Positions 47,603 to 55,972 of a stretch of DNA of 64,000 nt are shown in pieces. Under the pieces are notes generated by a model. It searched no databases, had not been told where the DNA came from, and was given only the letters and a program-made list of their open reading frames with translations. The DNA lies in assembly GCA_030530825.1 (NCBI GenBank), contig JAUMUF010000001.1:448757-512756 (forward strand), in the 5' to 3' direction. The translations under genes and the position numbers were made by a program. This DNA is from a bacterium. GTDB taxonomy: Bacteria > Patescibacteriota > Saccharimonadia > Saccharimonadales > Saccharimonadaceae. How positions within the stretch are numbered: the stretch's first letter is position 1; every line of letters starts with the position of its first letter.

Positions 47603-48799
47603 TCGAACTTTTTTGGTCGCTTTGCCGTTTTTAAGGATTTTGTAATTTCGATGAAAAATTAAATTTATCCAAAAAACTTGATAAAGTTGCGCCGATAACT
47701 GCCCTACAGCAAGCGCAAAAGGAGTAATCGGAGATAAAATCACCACCAAAATCAAGCGAAAAATCATAGCCGAGAATTTAACCGCAGTCGTTTTGACGGC
47801 GGAATATTTAAGCTGGAGGAAGTCCATCTTCAAGCGATATTGCGGATAAAAACAATAGGCGATATATTCAATACCTGTATAAATCACCGCTAGCACCAAA
47901 TTTAATTGATAAAAATTCTTCATTACAACAAACCCCACCACAGAAGTCGCCACTAGAACAGCAATCAAAACATACGCATCTCGAAAACTCGTCTTAAAGT
48001 TCATCCGATTTTTAGCAATATCAATCTTGGCCTTAGTTTGAATCGCGGTCGACACATCCCACTGGATATCGGTCACGAGAGTCGCAAAAGTGATCGCAAG
48101 CGCATATTCTGCGCCAAAAGAAAACGCCTGCCCAATCCCCAAAAGATAGACAAAAAATAAAACAGAATTCTCCAAAATATCCATTGAATTAAGTCGAGCA
48201 GCGCTTAAGACATTAAATTTAATCTTCGAAAAGCGTAATTCTCTCCGCACAATCACCAGCGCGGCCGACAAAATCATCATCAGCGTAAATCCAACAATCA
48301 CCCATTTATTTTTAGTCAGCAGAGAAGAACCGATCAGGCAAACAAAATTAACTGAGTTAAAAATTGTAGAATATTTATTCGCTAAAGTGTTTTTGTCGGC
48401 GTAATAAAGTTTTTCTATAATCATCATCACGATCAACTGGATCCAAAGTTGAAGCACGATATAAAGAGAAAATTCGCGATAGATCTGCGGATCCATATTC
48501 ATAAATCTAATAAATCCGTCGATATTGAGCGCCAAAATACCAAAAATCACGCCAGATATAAGCGCACCGACAATAATTCCAGCATCGGCAAGTTGCGAAT
48601 TGCGAGTTTTAGTAGCAAGAAGATTTCCGCCAACCGCAAAAATATCCTTAAGTAAAAGCCACAAAAATTGAAGCGGATAAGTCAAAGAAAAAATATTCAC
48701 CAAATTAGCGTCAAGAATTACGCCGAGCAAAAACCAAGACGCGATCGGGCTGAGCGACGCCAAAGAAAGGTCGAATCCAATTTTGAAGAGTTGCTTCAT
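47597..48799 (-). CDS. MATE/flippase-like multi-helix membrane protein
   Basis: About eleven or twelve helices and an internal repeat fit the MATE/polysaccharide-flippase (MOP) fold. Q-L-F-K-I-G opens the protein and the second half restarts near residues 195-215. I see no family-specific ion-binding motif, so drug export, lipid II-like flipping or other transport cannot be told apart. It starts four bases after the stop of the Clp-like gene and ends at the convergent tRNA-Lys terminator. It is the third gene of an operon with a small membrane protein and the Clp-like ATPase. Confidence 0.7.
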   Translation of the reverse strand: MKQLFKIGFDLSLASLSPIASWFLLGVILDANLVNIFSLTYPLQFLWLLLKDIFAVGGNLLATKTRNSQLADAGIIVGALISGVIFGILALNIDGFIRFMNMDPQIYREFSLYIVLQLWIQLIVMMIIEKLYYADKNTLANKYSTIFNSVNFVCLIGSSLLTKNKWVIVGFTLMMILSAALVIVRRELRFSKIKFNVLSAARLNSMDILENSVLFFVYLLGIGQAFSFGAEYALAITFATLVTDIQWDVSTAIQTKAKIDIAKNRMNFKTSFRDAYVLIAVLVATSVVGFVVMKNFYQLNLVLAVIYTGIEYIAYCFYPQYRLKMDFLQLKYSAVKTTAVKFSAMIFRLILVVILSPITPFALAVGQLSAQLYQVFWINLIFHRNYKILKNGKATKKVRK

Positions 48800-48802
48800 T
48801 GA

Positions 48803-51187
48803 CTAGCGCGCCATTTCTTTCACGATTTCAGCGCCAATCTCAATATTGGAGCCGGCGGAAATTTCACCAGAGAGCATTTTTCGCGCAACGGTGTTTTCGA
48901 CAACTTTTTGGATTACGCGGCGCATCGGTCGCGCGCCCATTACTGGATTGTAGCCAAGATCGGCGAGCAGACTCTTTGCCTCAGGCGAAACAGAAACGCT
49001 AATCTTTTGCTGAGCGAGAGTTTTGTTAACGCCAGCGATCATCAAATCTATAATTTCAAGCAAATTATCTTTGCTCAAAGGCTCAAATACGACGATTTCG
49101 TCAAAGCGATTAAGAAATTCTGGCTTAAACTCACGGCTTTCGATCAAATCTTGAAGAATAATCGGCTCAGCCGAATTCGCGTCATAACCTCGAGAAATCA
49201 ACTCCGAAATCCGCGCCGCGCCCGCGTTGGATGTGGCGATAATTATGGCATCACGGAAGGAGATCTCGCGATTCTTCTCATCACGCAAAATACCCTCATC
49301 CAAAACTTGAAGAAGCGCAGTCAAGACATTGGGATGAGCCTTTTCAATCTCGTCCAAAAGCACAACCGAAAACGGCTTCTTCATCATCTGCGCAGTGAGC
49401 GAATTGGCATCCTGCGAGCCATCTGCAATCAGGCGAGCGACATCTTCTGCGCGGACAAATTCATTCAGGTCGAGGCGCACGATATTTTCTTCACCATTAA
49501 AATAAATCTCCGCCAGCGCCTTAGAGAGTTCGGTTTTACCCACACCAGTCGGCCCGAGAAAAAGAAATGTTCCGATCGGACGGTTTTGGTTGCGCACGCC
49601 AGTTCTCGCTCGTCGAAGCGCATTCGAGACAGCAGAAACAGCCTTTTCTTGACCAATCATTCTCTGATGAAGCAAGTTTTCAAGATTGAGCAAAGTAGAC
49701 TTCTCGCTCTCGGAATTAGAGGATGCTACCTTGACATTCATAGTTTTTTCGATCGCTCTCTCCACCGCTTGCGCATCAACTATACCGCCCTCCGCAAAGC
49801 CAGTAGCCATTTCAAGAAGTCGTACCGCACGGCCCGGCATTTCAAGATCGAAGATATATCTTTGGCTCAGATTAAACGCCTGCTTCAACGCTTGATATCG
49901 GTAAAAAACTTTATTTTGGTTTTCGAAAAGGATCAACTTATCTTCCATCACCGCCAAAGTTTCTTCGAACCCAGCAGGCAAAACTTGGAGTCGATTAAGT
50001 GCCCCCGCAAGCGCCGGATTTTTAGCAGAAATCTGAAGGAAGCGCTGCTCATCCATTGTCAAAATCATCCGCACACGACCCGCCTCAATAATCGGTAGAA
50101 GAACATTCGAAATATCAACCGAGCCAACACCTTCTTCGAAAAACAATTGCGCGTTATCAAGACACAAAATTATATTTTTAGCAGAATACGCCTCAACCAA
50201 AATATGATTAATAAGGCTCTCAATCTCGCCTCGACCTGGAGCCGCGCTAATCAGACTGCTTGCGTCCAACGACACAACCTGACGGTATTGCAGAGTGGCA
50301 GGGACTTTAGAATTCCCGTCCAAAATTTTATGAGCGAATGCATTAACTACGGTAGATTTGCCTACACCATCAGGTCCAATCAACGCGACATTTTGGCGAC
50401 CGTTCTTAGAAAATTGCTCAACCATTCTATCAACCAATTCGTGATGCTGCTCCAAGTTAGAACTCATCAAAATATTGCCAGACACAGCCCTAGAAATATT
50501 CTGGCCAAATCTGTCCAACATTGGCGTCCAGCCAAAACTCCAATCGCGCGCCAGTCCGCCATCCCTAACAGGAATCTTGGCCCTGTCAATTAGAGAAAAC
50601 AGATGGTCATGCCAAGCGACGCCTCTCTCGAGATCCCCAAAATCAATCCGAAATTGCGCCAAAAGTTTTTCATGTTCGGGGTAATTTTTTACAATTGCCA
50701 GCGCAAGAACCGATCCAGAGATAGTATTTGTGTGTAGTTTTTTATGAATCTCCAGCGCTGTTTGAAAAATATTTTCGGGCGAATTTTGTGGTAATCCAGC
50801 CAAACTTTCAATAGTGGTTTTACCCAGACCAAATCGGGCCACAATAAATTGCCCACCGCTCGATTCCATTACAATTTTAGCAATCTCCGTAGAAGTCACG
50901 CTACTTGATATTTTACCAATAATATTGCTTGATAATAAATCTTCAATTTTAGAAGATCCAGAAATTGGATTCAATCTGTGGAGTTCGCCGGCCCGCCAAT
51001 TTAATATAGCAGAAATAACCGGCCAAATAGACAAGACCAGCCAGCCCAATTTTTGCCCAGATAGAATCAATGTAATTCCGCCTAAAATCAACGCCCATTT
51101 AGCAATTTTAAGTACGAGAATCCACGGCTTTAAGCCAACTTCAAGGCGAGATTTCTTCGCTCTGATAGAGTTATAAATTTGACTCAT
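48803..51187 (-). CDS. Membrane-anchored Clp/Hsp100-like AAA+ ATPase
   Basis: Two membrane helices (about residues 22-42 and 47-63) come first, unusual for Clp proteins. A Clp-N-like segment and a T-P-M-L-D-R-F-G linker follow. D1 has Walker A G-P-D-G-V-G-K-S-T (271-279) but a Walker B without Glu (L-D-N-A, 343-346). D2 has Walker A G-P-T-G-V-G-K-T (545-552) and Walker B L-L-D-E-I-E-K. No I-G-F-type ClpP loop is visible, so it is more likely an unfoldase or disaggregase working at the membrane than a ClpP partner. The 794 residues are typical of ClpB/C size. Its ATG overlaps the stop of the 51184 gene by four bases. Confidence 0.88.
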   Translation of the reverse strand: MSQIYNSIRAKKSRLEVGLKPWILVLKIAKWALILGGITLILSGQKLGWLVLSIWPVISAILNWRAGELHRLNPISGSSKIEDLLSSNIIGKISSSVTSTEIAKIVMESSGGQFIVARFGLGKTTIESLAGLPQNSPENIFQTALEIHKKLHTNTISGSVLALAIVKNYPEHEKLLAQFRIDFGDLERGVAWHDHLFSLIDRAKIPVRDGGLARDWSFGWTPMLDRFGQNISRAVSGNILMSSNLEQHHELVDRMVEQFSKNGRQNVALIGPDGVGKSTVVNAFAHKILDGNSKVPATLQYRQVVSLDASSLISAAPGRGEIESLINHILVEAYSAKNIILCLDNAQLFFEEGVGSVDISNVLLPIIEAGRVRMILTMDEQRFLQISAKNPALAGALNRLQVLPAGFEETLAVMEDKLILFENQNKVFYRYQALKQAFNLSQRYIFDLEMPGRAVRLLEMATGFAEGGIVDAQAVERAIEKTMNVKVASSNSESEKSTLLNLENLLHQRMIGQEKAVSAVSNALRRARTGVRNQNRPIGTFLFLGPTGVGKTELSKALAEIYFNGEENIVRLDLNEFVRAEDVARLIADGSQDANSLTAQMMKKPFSVVLLDEIEKAHPNVLTALLQVLDEGILRDEKNREISFRDAIIIATSNAGAARISELISRGYDANSAEPIILQDLIESREFKPEFLNRFDEIVVFEPLSKDNLLEIIDLMIAGVNKTLAQQKISVSVSPEAKSLLADLGYNPVMGARPMRRVIQKVVENTVARKMLSGEISAGSNIEIGAEIVKEMAR

Positions 51188-51615
51188 CTTTCTACACTCC
51201 TTGATTTTTCAAGATTAAAAATCTGTCGAAGTTTAGGCATTTTAGGCGTCCATCCAACAAAAAACATAATCACAAGCAAAATCGGTAAAATCGGTAAAAT
51301 CGGATGGAGCAAAAGCAAAAACATCCCCCAAATAGCCTTAGCAGAAATCCAAATCACGCCAACCGCCATCATAATCGTGCGTAAAAAAGCCCCGACAAAC
51401 CGCGAGAACAGCTTGTCCATCGCACGCCTAAACCACACTTCAAGAGAGCCTCCGCTACTTCCACCAGCATCAATTTGCCTAAATGGCGAGAACCAAGTCT
51501 TCACTAAAAGCCCAAGAGAAAAAGTATCCATCGAGCGCTCCAAGCCATCCAAAATCCGCTCCGCGCGCCACGCCCAACCTTTTCCATACCACCAAGAAAT
51601 AAAAGCCATAAGCAT
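51184..51615 (-). CDS. Small membrane protein coupled to the Clp-like ATPase (143 aa)
   Basis: An aromatic N-terminus (M-L-M-A-F-I-S-W-W-Y-G-K-G) is followed by an amphipathic region, then two hydrophobic helices at about residues 82-103 and 104-126 (rich in Ile, Leu and Pro), and a basic tail. I recognise no family. The stop overlaps the Clp-like ATG by four bases (ATGA), indicating coupling. I choose the ATG at 51615, six bases after TATAAT (minus), so this gene opens the operon. It may be an adaptor or membrane receptor for the ATPase. Confidence 0.7.
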   Translation of the reverse strand: MLMAFISWWYGKGWAWRAERILDGLERSMDTFSLGLLVKTWFSPFRQIDAGGSSGGSLEVWFRRAMDKLFSRFVGAFLRTIMMAVGVIWISAKAIWGMFLLLLHPILPILPILLVIMFFVGWTPKMPKLRQIFNLEKSRSVER

Positions 51616-51751
51616 ATTAAGATTATACGCCAAAATCTGATTTTTTTCAACAATTTTTATGATTTTTGTGTTATAATTGAAGTAGGCTTTTTAGCCTTTT
51701 GAATGATATTAAACTTGATAAATTTGTTTTACAAATACTGAAAGGAACTTT

Positions 51752-53257
51752 ATGGAAATACTTCTTCTCATCGCTGGTCTTGCGGCTGGTGGCGGTGGTG
51801 TTTTGGCGTATGAAAAGGTAAAAAGCGCCAACGCTCGCAATAATTCCGACAAAATTATCGCTGAAGCCAAGAAAAAATCAGCAGAAATCTTAGAGCGTGC
51901 TAATGAAAAAGCGCTAAAAATCACATCTGATGCACAAAAAGACGACAATGAGCGTCGCGCTGAAATCCGCAAGATGGAAAATCGCCTTGCTGAGCGCGAA
52001 AATAACCTCGACAAAAAACTCGACCAACTCGATAGTCGCGCCGAGAAACTTCGAAATTCAGAGATTGAAGTCGAAAATCTCAAAAATGAAGTGCTCGAAA
52101 TTCGCAATCGCCAATCGGAGAAACTAGAGAAAATCGCTAAACTCTCCAAAAAGGAGGCAGAAGAAAAACTTCTCGTCTTAGCAGAAAAAAATATGAAGCA
52201 AGATATGATCAATCTTGTAGCAAAACTCCAAAAAAATGCCACCGAGGACGCTGAAACTCGCGCTCAAACGATTCTCGTGAGCGCAATGGAAAGGATTTCG
52301 AGCGAGGTCACCGCTGATCGCACTGTCACCGCCCTCAAACTTCCAGATGACGAAATGAAGGGTCGAATCATCGGCAAAGAAGGCCGCAACATCCAAGCAA
52401 TTCAGCGCGCCACCGGTGTTGATGTGCTGGTTGACGATACTCCCGGAATGGTGGTTTTGTCCAGTTTCGACCCTGTTCGACGCCAGATTGCGCGACTTTC
52501 TTTGGAAATTTTAATGAAAGATGGTCGGATTAACCCTGCTCGAATCGAAGAAGTTGTCGAAAAGGCCGAGCGAGAAATCAACAAAGAGATCAACCGCGCA
52601 GGAGAAGATGCCGCGCGCGAAGTTGGCGTCTTTGGCCTACCCCGAGAGATGCTCCGCCTGCTTGGAGAACTCAAATTCCGCACAAGTTATGGGCAAAATG
52701 TCCTCAAACACTCCACAGAAATGGCCAATATCGCCGGCCTAATTGCCGAAGAAATTGGCGCAAATGTAAAAATCGCCAAAACTGCCGCCCTATTCCATGA
52801 TGTCGGTAAAGCCGTAACTCATAAAATTGAGGGTAAGCACGCGCAAATTGGAGCAGAACTCGCCGAAAAATACGGCATGGATCCACGCGTTGTCAACGCT
52901 ATTGCCGCACACCACGACGATGTTGAGGCAACCACTCCAGAGGCGATTATTGTTAAAATTACAGACGCAATGAGTGCGGCTCGACCTGGCGTCAGGAATG
53001 CCGCCGCAGAAAATTTTGCCGAGAGAATGCGAGAACTCGAAAACGTAGCAACCTCCTTCGATGGGATTGAAAAGGCTTACGCAATCAGCGCCGGTCGTGA
53101 AATCCGCGTGATTGTTCGCCCAGAAAAAGTCGATGATCTCAGCGCGATCAAACTTGCCCGTGATGTTGCCAACAAGATTGAAAGCACAATGCAATATCCT
53201 GGCGTAATCAAAGTCAACATCATCCGTGAAACTCGTGCGATCGAATACGCTAAATAA
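51752..53257 (+). CDS. rny: Ribonuclease Y
   Basis: RNase Y is a membrane-bound endoribonuclease that starts mRNA decay. A helix at residues 3-21, a long coiled coil (about 30-170), a KH domain with G-R-I-I-G-K-E-G-R-N, and an HD domain with H-D-V-G-K (metal site) follow in order. The 501 residues are typical. The start ATG has AAAGGAAC upstream. The gene ends in a strong terminator. Confidence 0.96.
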   Translation: MEILLLIAGLAAGGGGVLAYEKVKSANARNNSDKIIAEAKKKSAEILERANEKALKITSDAQKDDNERRAEIRKMENRLAERENNLDKKLDQLDSRAEKLRNSEIEVENLKNEVLEIRNRQSEKLEKIAKLSKKEAEEKLLVLAEKNMKQDMINLVAKLQKNATEDAETRAQTILVSAMERISSEVTADRTVTALKLPDDEMKGRIIGKEGRNIQAIQRATGVDVLVDDTPGMVVLSSFDPVRRQIARLSLEILMKDGRINPARIEEVVEKAEREINKEINRAGEDAAREVGVFGLPREMLRLLGELKFRTSYGQNVLKHSTEMANIAGLIAEEIGANVKIAKTAALFHDVGKAVTHKIEGKHAQIGAELAEKYGMDPRVVNAIAAHHDDVEATTPEAIIVKITDAMSAARPGVRNAAAENFAERMRELENVATSFDGIEKAYAISAGREIRVIVRPEKVDDLSAIKLARDVANKIESTMQYPGVIKVNIIRETRAIEYAK

Positions 53258-53261
53258 AATT

Positions 53262-53298
53262 AAAAACTTCGCTCTACTCGGGCGAAGTTTTATTTTTC
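53262..53298 (+). terminator. rny terminator
   Basis: AAAACTTCGC pairs with GCGAAGTTTT, then ATTTTTC. Confidence 0.88.
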
Positions 53299-53313
53299 TT
53301 GAAGTTTAATAGA

Positions 53314-54318
53314 TTAGAAACTGACAGCAATGCGCAAAATTTCTTCATTAGAAAGTTCTTCCGCACCAGAAATTTCGAACATCCGACCACCGTTAACCCA
53401 CACGGCCGAGCCATCTTTTTTATACACGGTCAGACCTTTTTCACGATAAGTTGTATAATCTTCTCCCCACTTTGTCAATACATAATTTTCAAGAAGTGAA
53501 GCAGAATCCCAAGAAGATTGTATCTGTTTAATCTCATAGTTCTTGTTATTATTGGAGAATCTCATTACTATTGACTTTCCATCAAAATATGGCAATTCCT
53601 TCAACCTGAAACCTTCTGGCTGAAAAGAAGGAATTGTAGCAGAAAATCCACTCTGCGCGGAAGCAACTTGAGCAGAAATTTGTGGTAAATTCATTAAAAT
53701 TCCAGCACCAACAATGATCGCCACAGCAAAAACTCCACCAAAAATCCACCACGCTCGACGCGATTTCTTCTGGGTTTTTTGTTCGATTTGCTGCTCTTTA
53801 GCCACGCGATTCAAGGCAGACGCAATCGCATTCTGCTTAATCTCTGCCATTGACGGTAAAATTTTGTCAGAATTCTTAGCCTGGATTTGCGCAATTGCCT
53901 GGGCTTGAATTGGATGGATTTTATACGGAGCAATCTCTTCAGATTTTTTGTCTTTCGAAGAGGAATTTTCCGCGCGGGTCACACCTTCAACCTTTCTTGA
54001 AATTGGCTGAATCACCGCTGATCCACTTCTGCGCAGAATTTTGCGAGAGTTTTCAGCGTGATATTTTTTAACTTCCGCCAAAGATGCCAACTTTCTCTCT
54101 TCAGCATAATCGTGGCGACGCTTAAACTGCTCAATAGCGATCTGCTCAGAAGTCTTCTTCTCGGGCATTCGCACAAATTTTCTGTTCAGGGTTTGTGACT
54201 TTTGGGGTGATTGATGGATATTTTTTGCTTCAAAAACTGGAGCCTTAGGCTCAACTACCTCCAACAATTGTCCAGTTTCGGCATCATATCGCCTGCCATT
54301 TACAATTATTTCTTTCAT
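53314..54318 (-). CDS. Bitopic protein with C-terminal DUF4367-like domain (334 aa)
   Basis: A basic, Lys/Arg-rich cytoplasmic N-terminal part of about 185 residues (R-R-Y-D-A-E-T-G start) is followed by one membrane helix at about residues 191-211. The external 120 residues fit a DUF4367/LolA-like pattern (N-N-K-N-Y-E-I-K-Q-I-Q-S-S-W, then S-N-E-E-I-L-R-I-A). Such domains are often found in regulators of the envelope, so an anti-sigma or envelope-sensing role is possible. GGAGATGAG precedes the ATG at 54318. It stands alone on minus between rny and eno. Confidence 0.65.
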   Translation of the reverse strand: MKEIIVNGRRYDAETGQLLEVVEPKAPVFEAKNIHQSPQKSQTLNRKFVRMPEKKTSEQIAIEQFKRRHDYAEERKLASLAEVKKYHAENSRKILRRSGSAVIQPISRKVEGVTRAENSSSKDKKSEEIAPYKIHPIQAQAIAQIQAKNSDKILPSMAEIKQNAIASALNRVAKEQQIEQKTQKKSRRAWWIFGGVFAVAIIVGAGILMNLPQISAQVASAQSGFSATIPSFQPEGFRLKELPYFDGKSIVMRFSNNNKNYEIKQIQSSWDSASLLENYVLTKWGEDYTTYREKGLTVYKKDGSAVWVNGGRMFEISGAEELSNEEILRIAVSF

Positions 54319-54385
54319 CTCATCTCCAATTAACTTACGCTTATTTTATCATAAAACTTACGCTTTTTCAAGATTTTTGAGCAAA

Positions 54386-54420
54386 ATAAAACCACCCCAA
54401 TTTAATGGAGCGGTTTTATA
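54386..54420 (-). terminator. eno terminator
   Basis: On minus, AAAACCGCTCC pairs with GGGGTGGTTTT (two wobbles), then ATTTTG. Confidence 0.8.
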
Positions 54421-54430
54421 CTTTCAAAAA

Positions 54431-55708
54431 CTAATTGCCGAAAGGTCGAGCAAGTTCAAGTTCTGGGTTGGCTTCGGCGATTCGCATCAACTCGTTGTAT
54501 TTAGCAACGCGGTCGGTGCGTGAGAGCGAGCCAGTCTTGATCTGACCACAACCCAAGCCAACAGCAAGGTGCGAGATTGTGGTGTCCTCAGTTTCACCAG
54601 AGCGATGGCTCATTACGGTGTTGTAGCCGTTGCTTTGTGCCAATTTGACAGCGGCGATCGTTTCAGAAAGCGATCCGATCTGGTTTGGCTTAATCAAAAT
54701 TGCGTTAGCGACACCAAGATCGATTGATTTTTGGAGCAATTTTGAGTTTGTCACCATCAAGTCGTCGCCGACCAATTGGATTTTATTGCCTAATTTTTCA
54801 GTCAAAAGTTTCCAGCCGTCCCAGTCGTTTTCCGCCAACCCGTCTTCGATTGAGGTGAATGGATATTTTGAAGTCAAATCTTCATAAAACGCAATCATCT
54901 CTTCGCTTGAAAGTTTAACGCCGTTAGCCTTGAGATCGTATTGATCTTCTTTATAGAATTCTGTCGAAGCAGGGTCGGACGCGAACGCGATATCTTTACC
55001 GAGTTCATAGCCAGCATCAGCGATTGCTTGAGAAATCAATTGAAGTGGCTCTTCGTTGCCGTTTTGAACTTTTGGAGCATAACCACCTTCATCACCAACA
55101 GTAGTAGGGTAGCCTTTGCTCTTGAGAACTTTGGCGAGAGCGTGGAAAGTTTCTGCGCCCATTTGTACTGCTTCAAAAATAGTTTTTGCGCCAACTGGCA
55201 TAATCATGTACTCTTGAATATCAGTTGCCCAACCAGCATGCGCACCACCGTTCATCACATTCATCATTGGAAGCGGAAGGCTTGGCTTGGAGTTGGTTTT
55301 TTCAGCGATATATTGCCAAAGTTCAATGCCTTTTTCAGCAGCGACCGCCTTAGCAACCGCGAGCGAAACCGCTAAAACAGCGTTAGCACCAAGATTAGAT
55401 TTGTTATCTGTGCCGTCGATGTCGAGCATAATTTGGTCGATCTCTTCTTGGTTTTCAGCATTTTTGCCAATCAAAGCCTCACGGATCGCACCGTTCACAT
55501 TATCAACTGCCTTAGTTACAGCTTTTCCAACGTAAGCGTCACCGCCATCGCGAAGTTCAAGCGCCTCACCAGAACCAGTCGAAGCACCGCTCGGAACAGC
55601 CGCGCGACCCATTGCGCCACTTTCCAAAATTACATCGGCCTCCACGGTAGGATTACCGCGCGAGTCCAAAATTTGTCGTCCTTTAATCTCTTTAATTATG
55701 TATTCCAT
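54431..55708 (-). CDS. eno: Enolase
   Basis: Enolase makes phosphoenolpyruvate from 2-phosphoglycerate, the substrate MurA also needs. Family motifs include [30 protein letters not shown] and [10 protein letters not shown]. The 425 residues are normal. The ATG at 55708 has AGGAG only one base away, but TAAAAT (minus, 55720-55715) ends six bases before it, so this gene too looks leaderless. A good terminator closes it. Confidence 0.97.
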   Translation of the reverse strand: MEYIIKEIKGRQILDSRGNPTVEADVILESGAMGRAAVPSGASTGSGEALELRDGGDAYVGKAVTKAVDNVNGAIREALIGKNAENQEEIDQIMLDIDGTDNKSNLGANAVLAVSLAVAKAVAAEKGIELWQYIAEKTNSKPSLPLPMMNVMNGGAHAGWATDIQEYMIMPVGAKTIFEAVQMGAETFHALAKVLKSKGYPTTVGDEGGYAPKVQNGNEEPLQLISQAIADAGYELGKDIAFASDPASTEFYKEDQYDLKANGVKLSSEEMIAFYEDLTSKYPFTSIEDGLAENDWDGWKLLTEKLGNKIQLVGDDLMVTNSKLLQKSIDLGVANAILIKPNQIGSLSETIAAVKLAQSNGYNTVMSHRSGETEDTTISHLAVGLGCGQIKTGSLSRTDRVAKYNELMRIAEANPELELARPFGN

Positions 55709-55770
55709 ACTCCTATTTTACGCCTTTTAAGCGAAGCGGTCAAGGTTTTTTGATCGAAAATTTCACTTCA

Positions 55771-55815
55771 AAAAAAATAAAAACCGCCCCGCTTTCCACG
55801 AGAGGCGATTTTGAA
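55771..55815 (-). terminator. tRNA-Trp terminator
   Basis: On minus, AAAATCGCC pairs with GGCGGTTTT (one mismatch-like wobble), followed by ATTTTTTT. Confidence 0.65.
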
Positions 55816-55824
55816 AATCGAATT

Positions 55825-55900
55825 TGGCACGGACAGAGAGACTCGAACTCCCGACACCAGGTTTTGGAGACCTGTGCTCTACCAACTGAGCTATGCCCGT
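55825..55900 (-). tRNA. tRNA-Trp (CCA), CCA end encoded
   Basis: Acceptor ACGGGCA pairs with TGTCCGT. The anticodon loop CTCCAAA contains CCA. D- and T-arms are normal, and the 3' CCA is encoded. Confidence 0.95.
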
Positions 55901-55972
55901 ATGCTCACAATTTTAGCATACTTTTTATAAAATCTCAACCGATTTAACGCATAAAATGTTATAATATATTAT

